Shown here piece after piece: positions 42,922 through 51,651 of a stretch of DNA of 63,317 bases. Every line of letters begins with the position of its first letter. The stretch's first letter is position 1. Source of the stretch: Bdellovibrionaceae bacterium UBA2316 (lineage in GTDB: Bacteria > Bdellovibrionota > Bdellovibrionia > Bdellovibrionales > Bdellovibrionaceae). Location: NCBI GenBank assembly GCA_002345205.1, contig DDVI01000111.1, forward strand, positions 1 through 63,317. The letters are read 5' to 3'. Position numbers and translations under genes: made by a program. Under the pieces are notes generated by a model. The model was not told the origin of the DNA, ran no database searches, and saw only the letters and a list, made by a program, of their open reading frames with translations.

Positions 42922-44583
42922 ATGTCATTCAACTACGATAAGCACAAAAATCACCAGGATGATGGCCACTTTTGGACATCATACTCGGACTTATTCTTGG
43001 GTCTTTCTACGATTTTCCTTCTGTTGTACGTAACTTCGTCTTTAAAGACGAATACTTCAGGAATGAAGCAAGAAATGGAAAAGCAAAAGCTGACGATGGA
43101 AGTTCAAGATTTAAAGAATCAGTTAAAAATGTATGACTCTATTAAGAAAGATTATCTTAAAAAAGAGGCATCTCAGACAGAAGCGGATCAATACGCTGAG
43201 TTAATGGACAAGTTAACTTTGCTTAAAGAAGAAGCAAAAGACGAAAAAGAGCGCTTGAGACAAGCGGCTAACGAAAATCAAAAGAAAGAAGAAGCGCTTA
43301 ATCAATATCAACAAATGGTTCGCAATATCGTTAACGCTAACGTGCTTTCGAAAACTAAGATCAAAAAGCGTGATGATATTATCGATGAGCAGGATGATAC
43401 GATTGTTTCACAAGAAGAACAAATTTCGTCTCTGAATCAAGAAGTTGATCAAAAGAAAAAGTTAATCTCTGAAAACGAAATGAAGATCGCAAAAGCGCAA
43501 GAGCAGCTCGAAGATAAAATGTCTGAGCTAAAAGACGCATTGAAAAATAAAGAAATTACTAAAAAAGCGTATGAGCAAAAATTGTATGCGTTACAAAATG
43601 ACTCTCAAAGCAAGATTGATCAGTTAAATGAGCAAATCGCGGATAGCGAAAAAGATTTGAAACAATCACAAGCTCGTTTGGGCCAATTATCGTCTGATTT
43701 AGCAAAAACGCAAGGTGAGTTGAATACCAAGAGTATGGAAGTTGGCGATCTTAAAAATAAATTAGGATCAATCGAAGGTGAGTACGCTCAAAAAATGAAT
43801 GCTTTAAAAGGACAGTACGAAGCGGAAAAAGCAGCTGATCGTGCTAAGCTTGAAAATGAACTACGTGGCGCGAAAATGAGTGCGGCTGAAAAAGCAAAAC
43901 GCCTGGGTGAATTTGAAGCCAGCGCAAAAGCTAAAGAAAAAGAGTTGGGTGATAAACTTGCTGGAATGGCTCGTGACCTGGGTACTAAAGAAAAAGAGCT
44001 TAAAGCGGCTCTTGCTGAAAGAGACTTACGTAAAGACGTGGCGAACGAAATCAAAAAAGGTTTCGAAAAAGCGGGTGTAAAAGCAGACATCGATTTGCAA
44101 ACGGGTGAAGTTATGCTTGATTTCGGGGACGCGTATTTCGAAACCGATTCAGCAAAACTGAATGGCGATATGAAGTCGATCCTAGAGAAAGCGATGCCGG
44201 TTTACGCAAAGTCACTATTTGGTAACGATAAAGTAAAAGATAAAATCTCAGCGGTAGAGATCGTGGGTTTTGCGTCGCCAACATATGGTGGTAAATTCGT
44301 GGATCCGAAATCGTCAGCAAAGAAAGATAAAGACGCTTTAAAGTACAACATGGATTTAAGTTATAAGCGTGCTAAGTCAATCTTCAATCATATTTTAGAT
44401 GATAAAACTATGGAATTCGACCACCAGAAAGACATGTATCCTGTGATGAAAGTTTCTGGTCGAAGCTTCTTAGAAGTGATGAAAGTTAAAGATGTCAAAC
44501 CAGGCCAAGATTTCTGTAAAACGAATGATTGTAAGAAATCTCAGCGGGTTGTGATTCGTTTCAGTATGGATGGAAAAAAATAA
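42922..44583 (+). CDS. MotB/ZorB-like stator protein with long coiled coil and OmpA-like domain
   Basis: 553 residues from ATG 42922 (AGAGGA upstream; an in-frame extension from 42868 lacks a site). Residues 17-42, FWTSYSDLFLGLSTIFLLLY then VTSS, match the single helix of MotB, TolR, ExbD and ZorB; Asp23 is at the place of the proton-binding aspartate. An exceptionally long coiled coil (about 48-385, rich in E, K, Q) follows, then an OmpA/MotB peptidoglycan-binding-like domain (395-553) with NMDLSYKRAKSIFNHIL and SQRVVIRF. In the family such proteins anchor a proton channel to peptidoglycan. First gene of a three-gene unit with a MotA-like and an FHA protein. Confidence 0.8.
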   Translation: MSFNYDKHKNHQDDGHFWTSYSDLFLGLSTIFLLLYVTSSLKTNTSGMKQEMEKQKLTMEVQDLKNQLKMYDSIKKDYLKKEASQTEADQYAELMDKLTLLKEEAKDEKERLRQAANENQKKEEALNQYQQMVRNIVNANVLSKTKIKKRDDIIDEQDDTIVSQEEQISSLNQEVDQKKKLISENEMKIAKAQEQLEDKMSELKDALKNKEITKKAYEQKLYALQNDSQSKIDQLNEQIADSEKDLKQSQARLGQLSSDLAKTQGELNTKSMEVGDLKNKLGSIEGEYAQKMNALKGQYEAEKAADRAKLENELRGAKMSAAEKAKRLGEFEASAKAKEKELGDKLAGMARDLGTKEKELKAALAERDLRKDVANEIKKGFEKAGVKADIDLQTGEVMLDFGDAYFETDSAKLNGDMKSILEKAMPVYAKSLFGNDKVKDKISAVEIVGFASPTYGGKFVDPKSSAKKDKDALKYNMDLSYKRAKSIFNHILDDKTMEFDHQKDMYPVMKVSGRSFLEVMKVKDVKPGQDFCKTNDCKKSQRVVIRFSMDGKK

Positions 44584-44598
44584 TTAAAGGAGATATCA

Positions 44599-45528
44599 AT
44601 GGGAACTAAAACTTTAGCTGAATATTTTATTCTCAGCTTACCTTATGTGATGGGTGTTGTATTCATGGTTGGAGCGTTTCTACGCTTCATGATTTGGTAC
44701 ACGGTGAAACGCCACGAGTGGTTTGCTCGTGAATTTGAAAAACGAGTTTCTCAATATATGGAAACGCAAGTGCCAGGGCAATCGACTAAGCAATCGTTCT
44801 ACGTATTATCTAAAAAGATCTTGGAAAGAACGTACTACGAAGCCTTCGAAGTTCGTGATCGTATGATGCGTCGTCAACGAGATAAAGTTATGCGCTGGTC
44901 TGATCGCATCTGGTTGGTAAAGCAAGGTTGTGCTTGGTTAGTAAAAGACATTTTAAAGCAATTGAAGTTTTTAAAATGGACTAATGATACGCCAAAGTTG
45001 CTGCACATTACTCGTGCAACATTCCATCATAATCCATGCTTTAACCGCGTGTTTGGTGTGTTCCCAATTTCGGGTCTGAATGATATCGTTTCAATCCTTC
45101 CCGGTTTGTTCGTTGTTGCAGGTATCTTGGGTACGTTTATCGGTATCGCAAAAGGTCTTCCAGAGTTAGGTAATATGAATTTAGCAGATGCGGATGCAAC
45201 TAAGAACGTAATGGATCGTTTCTTGTTTGAAATCTCGTTTGCGATGAAGTCATCTATTTTTGGTATCGCGTTCTCGCTAGCATTAAACATGGTTAACACG
45301 ACGTTTTCTCCTGATCGCGTGTTTGTATCTATGGTTGATCGTTTTGAGAGCTCATTAGATTTAATCTGGTACCGTTCAGATAATAATGATTATCCATCAA
45401 ATGAAAAACCTTTTGACGAACATAAAGATCCACAAGAGGCACTAGCCGAAGAGTCTATTAATTTAGAAATCGCTAAAGCCGCTCGTAGTCGTGAGTTAGA
45501 CGAACTTAAAAAAACAAAAGCGTCTTAG
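44599..45528 (+). CDS. MotA/TolQ/ZorA-like proton-channel protein
   Basis: 309 residues, ATG seven bases after AAAGGAG. Three hydrophobic segments: about 9-34, about 165-190 with LPGLFVVAGILGTFIGIAKG, and about 215-238 with AMKSSIFGIAFSLALN. The GTFIG and AFxxSxxGxxxS motifs are the core of the MotA/TolQ/ExbB superfamily and are closest in style to ZorA. A basic cytoplasmic loop of about 130 residues lies between helices 1 and 2, and a charged tail follows helix 3. With the upstream MotB-like protein it would form an ion-driven stator. Gap to the stator gene 15 bp. Confidence 0.82.
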   Translation: MGTKTLAEYFILSLPYVMGVVFMVGAFLRFMIWYTVKRHEWFAREFEKRVSQYMETQVPGQSTKQSFYVLSKKILERTYYEAFEVRDRMMRRQRDKVMRWSDRIWLVKQGCAWLVKDILKQLKFLKWTNDTPKLLHITRATFHHNPCFNRVFGVFPISGLNDIVSILPGLFVVAGILGTFIGIAKGLPELGNMNLADADATKNVMDRFLFEISFAMKSSIFGIAFSLALNMVNTTFSPDRVFVSMVDRFESSLDLIWYRSDNNDYPSNEKPFDEHKDPQEALAEESINLEIAKAARSRELDELKKTKAS

Positions 45529-45568
45529 ACGCCTGGTTTCGCCTTCGGCGAGGACCTGAACTTTTGTA

Positions 45569-45594
45569 GAGACTCCTATCGCGATGGGGGTCTC
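45569..45594 (+). promoter_or_regulatory. intercistronic hairpin before the FHA gene
   Basis: GAGACTCCTA (45569-45578) pairs along its full length with TGGGGGTCTC (45585-45594), with G-U pairs, around a TCGCGA loop. A smaller stem TCGCC-TTC-GGCGA is just upstream. The position between two operon genes suggests partial termination or RNA processing that sets the FHA protein level. Confidence 0.5.
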
Positions 45595-45620
45595 ATAGAA
45601 AAGCTTCATAAGGGAATAAA

Positions 45621-48600
45621 ATGGCCAAGAGTATACAGGTATTTATAGTGACAATACAGCAGGGCGAAGAAGTCGAATACAAGATAGTCGATGATAGCTC
45701 GTTTACGGTAGGTCGCTCATTGGATGCAACTATTGCCTTTGGTGATCCGGATATCAGTCGTATTCACCTTATCGTGACATTAAAGCATGATCGTATTTGG
45801 ATCGAAGATCAAGGTTCTGCTAATGGTACGTTTGTAAATGATCAGAAAATTCCAGCTCAAAAAACGGTGAGTGTTGAACCGGGTGATAAAGTAAAAGTCG
45901 GTAAGTCTGAAATCTATTTATCATTTAACTTGCTTGAAAAATGCTTTAAAAAAGATGAAATTGTTAAGAGTCAATTACCGAAAGACGAAAAAGATGGATT
46001 ACTACGTCTGATTCAGGGTGCGCACGCCGAAGCCCAAAAGATAGTAAAATTAGCGCAAGACAGTCATGATAAATTAATTAAAATTGCTGAAAATAAATCG
46101 GCAGGGATCGAGAACGCGACGTTGTTGAAGCAAGATGAAATCTTGCAAAACGCATCGATGCAGTCTCAACAAATCATTCAAGATGCTAAACGTAAGGGCG
46201 TTGGTGTAATCAATGAAGCGCAAGAAGATGCGCAAAAGAAAGTTCAGGAAATCTACGAAAAAGCAAACGGCTATAAAAAAGAAGCCGACGATTACTATAA
46301 AAACAAAATCGAAGAAGCTCAAAGCGATGCTGAACGCGTATTAAAGGAAAATGAAAATTTATCTAATAAAATCGTAGAAGAAGCTCGAGAAAAAGTTACA
46401 GTAATGCGCGAGTTCGCACAGCGAGAATTAGATCAATTTAAAAATAAATCTCTACTTGAAATCGAAGAGCTTAAGAAAACAATTCTAAATGACGCTGAAA
46501 AAGAAAAAGAACTTCTTTTGCAACGTACTGATCGTGAAGCGCAAAAGAAGGTTCAAGCGCTAATTAGGGAAACAGAAGAAAATAACAAAATTGAACATGA
46601 TAAAATGATCTTGAATGCGAAGACCGAAATCGAACAGATCAAAAAAGATTCAGCTTCGGATATTGATCGTCTTAAACAAGAAATCTCTGCACTTCAGCTA
46701 GATGTGAAACGTTACACGATTGAAGTGAAAGATCTTGAAGAAGAAAAGAAACTTTTGGTTTTACGTTATGAAAAAGAAGAAATTGAACGTCGTAAGACGT
46801 TCGAGGATGAATTAAAAGCCAAGGAAGATGCGGTAGAAAAACAGTTAGCTGAAAAACGCACTGATTTTGAGGATCGCCTTAAAAAACGTCAGGAATTGGC
46901 TGAAAAAGATATTTCAGCTCGCTACATGGATCTTGAAGTCGAGGAAGAACGCAAGAACAAGGAATTGGCGGAATTTCATAGTGGCTTGAAAAAGAAGGAA
47001 GAAGATTTCTTTGCTAAACTGAATAAAGACCGTGAATTTAAATTAAAAGAACTTGATGAGCGTGAAAAGAACTTGGCGGATTACGAAGCTAAGATCAAGA
47101 AAGACACGAACGACTGGGTGACTGATACGCGCACTAAAAATGAAAAAGAGTGGGCAGATCGTGAAGCTGCGGTACGGAAGTTTGAAAAAGACAAGAACGA
47201 AGAAGTTACTGCTTTCGAACGCATGGTAAAAGAGCGTACATTGGCTTGGGAGTCTGAGCTACGCGCTAAAACGACCAACTGGGAAACGGAAACTCGCACT
47301 AAAAATGAAAAAGAGTGGGCAGATCGTGAACTTGAGCTTAGAAACTTAGAGTCCCAAAAGCGTGTCGAGCTCCAGAAATGGATTGAGTCCGAACAAGCCA
47401 AGCGTGAAAACGACTGGAAAGACCGCGAGCAAAAGCTGGCGTCTGCGGAATCCAATAAAGAGCGCGAACTTGCTGCTTGGGCAAAAGAAAAGCAAGACGA
47501 ATTCTTTTCTAAGAATAAAAACTTGGTCGAAGAAAACGGCTTGCTTGAGACCCGTATTGCTGAATTAAAAACGGTATTCGGTAAGCTATCGACCGATCAT
47601 GAAAGTCTAAAAGCAGAAAATGAAAAAACGAAAACAGATACACAAATGCTTTCGTCACAGCTTGTAGATTTAAAGAAAGAAGTGAATCTTTTGATTCAAA
47701 ACAAAGATCAATTGATTTTAGATTCTAAGAGTTATGAAAAACGTGTTGGCGAAATGAAATTTGAAATCGACAATCATGCTAATAAACTCGACGGACTAAA
47801 AAAGGAATTCGAAGGTCAAAAAGCACAGCATCGTTCGCAGGTCGAGATGGAAAAAACGCAGATGACGAAGGATATGTACGATCAAGTGAACCAGCTTAAA
47901 TTGCTAGAGCTTGATAAATTAAAAGGCCTAAAAGAAGACTTGCTTTCTGAGTTACATAAAACAAAAGAACGTTTATCTAAAGAGATACATCAGCAGGTTG
48001 AAAAATCACTTGTGGGCAGTATCCCTGTAGAAAAACTAAATGCATTATCAAATGTTGTATTAGAGCGTATCCAAGCAACATTGGCTGAACAAACGGCACA
48101 CATCGCGATTAACTCGAATGATGATGCGAATCAGTTCAATGCGGATACGAAAACAGTACTTAAGAAACAAAAACGCGAACGTTTCCAGCAAATGGTCATG
48201 GGTTTTGTTATCGGTGCTGTATGTATCGGTGTGTTGCAAGCGACCTACTTGAAAGTCTCTAACAATTTAAATCCGGTAAATGATTTAATTGCAGAACAAG
48301 CTGAAGTGGCTAAAAAAGACATGGAAGCGAAAAAATTTAATCCTAAACGGGAACCAGAAGTTAAGGATTCGTATGTTGATCTTGTGCTATACACTGATCA
48401 ATTCTATGAAATGTATTTAAGCCCTGACTTTAACGAACGTTTCGGTAAAGCGACAATGGAATATCTGCTACGTACATGGAGAATCGAAGAAGAAAAATCG
48501 ATCCAAGTAGTAGCGATGTCGAAAACGCTGGTAAAAACGCTTCTAGAAAAGAAAGACTCAGTCAGAACTGATTTTTTAGAACAGGGGATGCAGAAGTTAA

Positions 48601-48779
48601 AAGAAACAGAATCTGAAACGGAAGCCAAGATCGTAGAAATTCTAGGATCGCAAGTGAAGTATGAATCGTACAGAAAATTCGAACGAAAGTACTTCCGCGA
48701 CGAACTAGAAAAATTCTACCTATCAAGAAATGCAACTCCTGAAGAAGGAAGCATTGAGCAGAGCTCGGAGCATAAATAG
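45621..48779 (+). CDS. FHA-domain giant coiled-coil membrane protein
   Basis: 1052 residues. The N-terminal FHA domain (about 25-95) has every key residue: VGRSLDATI, ISRIHLIV and DQGSANGTFVNDQKI, so it should bind phosphothreonine peptides. A coiled coil of more than 700 residues follows (about 115-850), very rich in E and K, with a duplicated unit around 504-570. A single membrane helix (MVMGFVIGAVCIGVLQATYL, about 857-877) comes next, then a 175-residue C-terminal domain of unknown fold. The coiled coil would extend some 100 nm if continuous. It is third in the operon with the MotB-like and MotA-like genes and may link motor activity to a Ser/Thr kinase signal. No homologue recognised. Confidence 0.82.
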   Translation: MAKSIQVFIVTIQQGEEVEYKIVDDSSFTVGRSLDATIAFGDPDISRIHLIVTLKHDRIWIEDQGSANGTFVNDQKIPAQKTVSVEPGDKVKVGKSEIYLSFNLLEKCFKKDEIVKSQLPKDEKDGLLRLIQGAHAEAQKIVKLAQDSHDKLIKIAENKSAGIENATLLKQDEILQNASMQSQQIIQDAKRKGVGVINEAQEDAQKKVQEIYEKANGYKKEADDYYKNKIEEAQSDAERVLKENENLSNKIVEEAREKVTVMREFAQRELDQFKNKSLLEIEELKKTILNDAEKEKELLLQRTDREAQKKVQALIRETEENNKIEHDKMILNAKTEIEQIKKDSASDIDRLKQEISALQLDVKRYTIEVKDLEEEKKLLVLRYEKEEIERRKTFEDELKAKEDAVEKQLAEKRTDFEDRLKKRQELAEKDISARYMDLEVEEERKNKELAEFHSGLKKKEEDFFAKLNKDREFKLKELDEREKNLADYEAKIKKDTNDWVTDTRTKNEKEWADREAAVRKFEKDKNEEVTAFERMVKERTLAWESELRAKTTNWETETRTKNEKEWADRELELRNLESQKRVELQKWIESEQAKRENDWKDREQKLASAESNKERELAAWAKEKQDEFFSKNKNLVEENGLLETRIAELKTVFGKLSTDHESLKAENEKTKTDTQMLSSQLVDLKKEVNLLIQNKDQLILDSKSYEKRVGEMKFEIDNHANKLDGLKKEFEGQKAQHRSQVEMEKTQMTKDMYDQVNQLKLLELDKLKGLKEDLLSELHKTKERLSKEIHQQVEKSLVGSIPVEKLNALSNVVLERIQATLAEQTAHIAINSNDDANQFNADTKTVLKKQKRERFQQMVMGFVIGAVCIGVLQATYLKVSNNLNPVNDLIAEQAEVAKKDMEAKKFNPKREPEVKDSYVDLVLYTDQFYEMYLSPDFNERFGKATMEYLLRTWRIEEEKSIQVVAMSKTLVKTLLEKKDSVRTDFLEQGMQKLKETESETEAKIVEILGSQVKYESYRKFERKYFRDELEKFYLSRNATPEEGSIEQSSEHK
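47130..47330 (+). repeat. 36-base direct repeat inside the FHA coiled coil
   Basis: The sequence at 47130-47165 recurs without change at 47295-47330, 165 bases (55 codons) later; both encode RTKNEKEWADRE. The flanking codons are only similar. This points to a recent internal duplication of a 55-residue coiled-coil segment. Confidence 0.75.
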
Positions 48780-48802
48780 AGTCAGATGCTAGGTTTTTGC
48801 AA

Positions 48803-48887
48803 TTCGGCGCGTCCACAGTGGTTTGGCGTTCGAGGTTTTCGTCCAGTGCCCCAAGCCGGACGAAAACCTCGAACGCCAAACGCCGAA
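48803..48887. repeat. very long perfect hairpin after the FHA gene
   Basis: A 24-base arm (48821-48844, starting GTTTGGCGTTCG) is the exact complement of 48858-48881, around a 13-base loop; outside it TTCGGCG (48803-48809) matches CGCCGAA (48881-48887). The length and lack of a T-run suggest a mobile repeat or an RNA-processing or bidirectional termination element between convergent genes. Confidence 0.7.
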
Positions 48888-48917
48888 CCGCTGCCTAACA
48901 AGGATCAGAACTAGGGC

Positions 48918-48947
48918 AAAAAAAAAGACCGGCGAAAATGCCAGTCT
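48918..48947 (-). terminator. intrinsic terminator of the outer-membrane protein gene
   Basis: On the minus strand AGACTGGC (48947-48940), a six-base loop, GCCGGTCT and then a run of nine T (48926-48918). It lies 28 bases after the stop of the gene at 48975-49709. Confidence 0.8.
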
Positions 48948-48974
48948 CCTAAAAGCCAAATCAAACCCGTTCTG

Positions 48975-49709
48975 CTAAAAATTCAATCCGATGATTAGTA
49001 GTATATCCATCAAATCGCCATCTATTTTATTTTCCATCAGCTCATTAGTAGAACCGTTAAAAAGGAAGTCTTTTCCTTCGTCGCCGAAGTTGATGTAGTG
49101 ATAGGTCGCTTGAAGCCCAAGGAAGGCTTTTCTGCGCATTAGAGGAACTTCCACACCGATACCGACATCTGCGCCCATTACGTTTTCGCGTGATTGAACG
49201 CTGAGCTCAGAAATAGATACTGTTCGGTACCACTGCGAGAAACCGCCCAAAATATACGGATTAATATCCGCTAATCCTTTAGTAACGTTTTGCGTGTTCA
49301 TGAAGTACTTGATGTTAAAATTAATCGATGTGAACGACACGTTGCCTGAATAGTTGTTTATCGAGTTACCTGATTGGGTCGAGAACTTTAGCGGACTATC
49401 GCCGGTCATGATGCCAACACCCAGCGCTGTTTTTAAATCAAAGAAATAGCTAATTTGTATACCGAAATTGGGTCCAGAACCGTAGGCTTTGGCCATACCA
49501 TTTGTAAAACTTCGAGGGCCGGTTGCTAGACCAAGGGTTAGGAGGCGCCCGTTTCGGAAAAAGTTGACGTCGGCTTCTTCGTCAGAGTCTTGGTCAAATT
49601 CCGAGTAGTCTGAAAAAGGGTCAAACGCATCCGATGACTCTGACTGAGCGTGAGTTCGTCCGGACACTAAAAATAATAGCAAAAATAAATAGATGAATAG
49701 TGATTTCAC
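48975..49709 (-). CDS. outer-membrane beta-barrel protein, unknown role
   Basis: 244 residues with signal peptide (SLFIYLFLLLFLVSGRTHA). An acidic stretch SDYSEFDQDSDEEAD follows, then a beta-rich domain with porin-like strands (FGIQISYFFDLKTALGVGI, INFNIKYFM, FLGLQATYHYINFG) ending in LLIIGLNF, a typical barrel-assembly C-terminus. It is similar in design to small OmpW/OmpA-type barrels. It is convergent with the FHA gene, has its own terminator, and is not obviously part of the motor operon. Confidence 0.75.
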   Translation of the reverse strand: MKSLFIYLFLLLFLVSGRTHAQSESSDAFDPFSDYSEFDQDSDEEADVNFFRNGRLLTLGLATGPRSFTNGMAKAYGSGPNFGIQISYFFDLKTALGVGIMTGDSPLKFSTQSGNSINNYSGNVSFTSINFNIKYFMNTQNVTKGLADINPYILGGFSQWYRTVSISELSVQSRENVMGADVGIGVEVPLMRRKAFLGLQATYHYINFGDEGKDFLFNGSTNELMENKIDGDLMDILLIIGLNF

Positions 49710-49869
49710 TCTGCCCCCGTAGATTCATTATGACCCAGGCAAAGTCCCAAATCAATTCGAATTAATTCTAGCCTGTAATAGCGTATTGGAGTGTCTCAAG
49801 TTGAGAAAGCGGAGGCGAAAAAAAACTTACCGAAACAGATTCTGATACCGACTCCACTGCCGACACCGA

Positions 49870-49885
49870 CGACTTTTTTAAGTCG
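49870..49885. other. small hairpin upstream of the secreted 555-residue protein
   Basis: CGACTT-TTTT-AAGTCG at 49870-49885, preceded by short CCGAC repeats (49853-49871). Role unknown; the 271-bp gap must hold the promoters of two divergent genes. Confidence 0.35.
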
Positions 49886-49980
49886 AGGTCTAGCTAGCCC
49901 AATGCTTTCAAATTATCGTTAAGTTTAATTCACAGTGTCCGACAGAGAAATGTATTAAAATAATATTTTCGGGGGTAAGT

Positions 49981-51648
49981 GTGGTGAAAATCAAGCGTAT
50001 TGCAATGGCTTTTGTATTTTTATTATCGCAAGTGAGTTTAGCAAATGGCGGCTCAGTTAAGAAAGGCGTTGCATTTAACTACTTACCGCTTTCTGCGATG
50101 ATTTTGTCGGAAGAAAGAATTGCTAATTTAAGTGATGAGGATAAATTAGTTTATTTAAGAGCTATTATTTATTTAGGACAAGTTCTAGAAGCATCACAAG
50201 CTCAAAAGTTTGATTACGAATCTCCGGTAAAATACGAATCTAAAAAGACAAGTGGACTTGATACTGTGCCGTCTAAATCACGCTCGATGTTTTCCCTATA
50301 CTGGAATCTTTTGGTAAGTGAATCAAAAGCGGTGATTGGCGCGGTGGCCGGTTGGGTCTTAAACGGCGTAAGATGGGGTGGTTCTAAAATCGCTACAACC
50401 TCACTCAGAACAATTGAGGCCGCCAAAACACCGGTGTCTGTGGTAGCATCTGCGGCAAGTAAAGCAAAATCAGGAATCACGAATGCGGCTGTAGAAGGTT
50501 ACGCTAAACGTTTGGCAGCGGCTGAAGCATTAGGAGTGGCCTCAAAAGTCACAGCTGTAGAAAGCGCCATCGTAAAAGCCGGTCTTAAACCAGCTGATAT
50601 TCGCGCCGTGGCGACCCAAATTGGCAGCAAAGATGGTTTAAAAACCGCGATCATCACTAAACTTAAAGATGTTAAAGTTCTTGAAGCTGAACGTGAGGTG
50701 GCTCGTGCCGCTGGTAATTTGAAGGAAGTTAAAAAGCTAGATGGTCAAATTTTAAAAGCCAGAACAGAAATTACAAAAACGGAAGCTAAATATTATACCG
50801 CGGGTGGAAAGCCATCTGACGTAGCCACTATCTATAGAAAATCAAATACAACACTTGGTCACAGGATGTTAAGCAGTGTGGGTGAAGTAGCGACGATTAG
50901 CTACCTTGGGTATGAAGGTGGCAAGTACATGGGTTACTGGGGCAATCCTCAAATCAAGTTAGAAGATAAAAAAATTCGCGATTCTTTGGCAGCAGTAGAT
51001 GCCAATAAAGATCCTGGAAAAATTATTCGTGAGCATGGTTATAGCTGTATCTATGGCGGTCGTCCATCAACACTTGTTAGGACAGATGCGGGTGTTCTAT
51101 GTGGTATGCCAACAGAAGGTCAGAATGACAGTTGTAACGTTAATAATGGTGATTTCCAATGTCCAAACTACGGTTTCAGCACAGCGGCTGGCTCTATCGA
51201 TAAAGATCTTTGCATTAAAATTGATCCTAAGAAAAATCTGACTGTGAACTGCGTAGCGAAATTCAATGAAGTCATTGAGGCTGCAGGTGACGTCATTATT
51301 AAAGAAGGCGACGAGAAAAAGCTTTTAGAATTTAATGATGGGCTTCGTGGTATTTTAGTTAAGCTTGAAGGCGACATCATGACGGATGTGGAAAACAAAA
51401 CTCACAGTTTTGGTTACTACTGTGAAAACAGCAAAAAAGCACAGAAATCTGAGTGTAATGCGCTCTCAGCGTTCGTAAATACATTGAAAGAACGTCCAGA
51501 GATTAAAAAAGCAATCGTAGCGCAAGCGGAAGCGCCGCCAGTAGCCGCTGGCTCAGCATCTGGTTCGTCGTCAGCTTCATCGGCCCCGGCGGGACAGCCG
51601 CCAAAAATGCCTCCGATGGAAACGCGTGAAGCTGGTCAAGCAAAGTAA
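49981..51648 (+). CDS. secreted protein of unknown function
   Basis: 555 residues from GTG 49981 (or GTG 49984); GGGGG at 49971-49975 serves either. Signal peptide KRIAMAFVFLLSQVSLANG. An amphipathic region (KAVIGAVAGWVLNGVRWGG near residue 115) and a long alanine/lysine-rich helical part (140-290) precede a cysteine-containing domain (about 340-420) with GYSCIYGG, LCGMPTEGQNDSCN, FQCPNYGFS and CIKIDP, then a helical domain and a Ser/Ala/Gly/Pro-rich tail. No known family. The opposite-strand small secreted protein ends 3 bp away. Confidence 0.7.
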   Translation: MVKIKRIAMAFVFLLSQVSLANGGSVKKGVAFNYLPLSAMILSEERIANLSDEDKLVYLRAIIYLGQVLEASQAQKFDYESPVKYESKKTSGLDTVPSKSRSMFSLYWNLLVSESKAVIGAVAGWVLNGVRWGGSKIATTSLRTIEAAKTPVSVVASAASKAKSGITNAAVEGYAKRLAAAEALGVASKVTAVESAIVKAGLKPADIRAVATQIGSKDGLKTAIITKLKDVKVLEAEREVARAAGNLKEVKKLDGQILKARTEITKTEAKYYTAGGKPSDVATIYRKSNTTLGHRMLSSVGEVATISYLGYEGGKYMGYWGNPQIKLEDKKIRDSLAAVDANKDPGKIIREHGYSCIYGGRPSTLVRTDAGVLCGMPTEGQNDSCNVNNGDFQCPNYGFSTAAGSIDKDLCIKIDPKKNLTVNCVAKFNEVIEAAGDVIIKEGDEKKLLEFNDGLRGILVKLEGDIMTDVENKTHSFGYYCENSKKAQKSECNALSAFVNTLKERPEIKKAIVAQAEAPPVAAGSASGSSSASSAPAGQPPKMPPMETREAGQAK

Positions 51649-51651
51649 TTT

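Noticed and set aside
42922..48779. A Zorya anti-phage defence system
   Set aside because: The first two proteins resemble ZorB and ZorA, but no ZorC, ZorD helicase or ZorE nuclease is present; the third gene is an FHA coiled-coil protein. I therefore keep only 'MotAB/ZorAB-like motor'.
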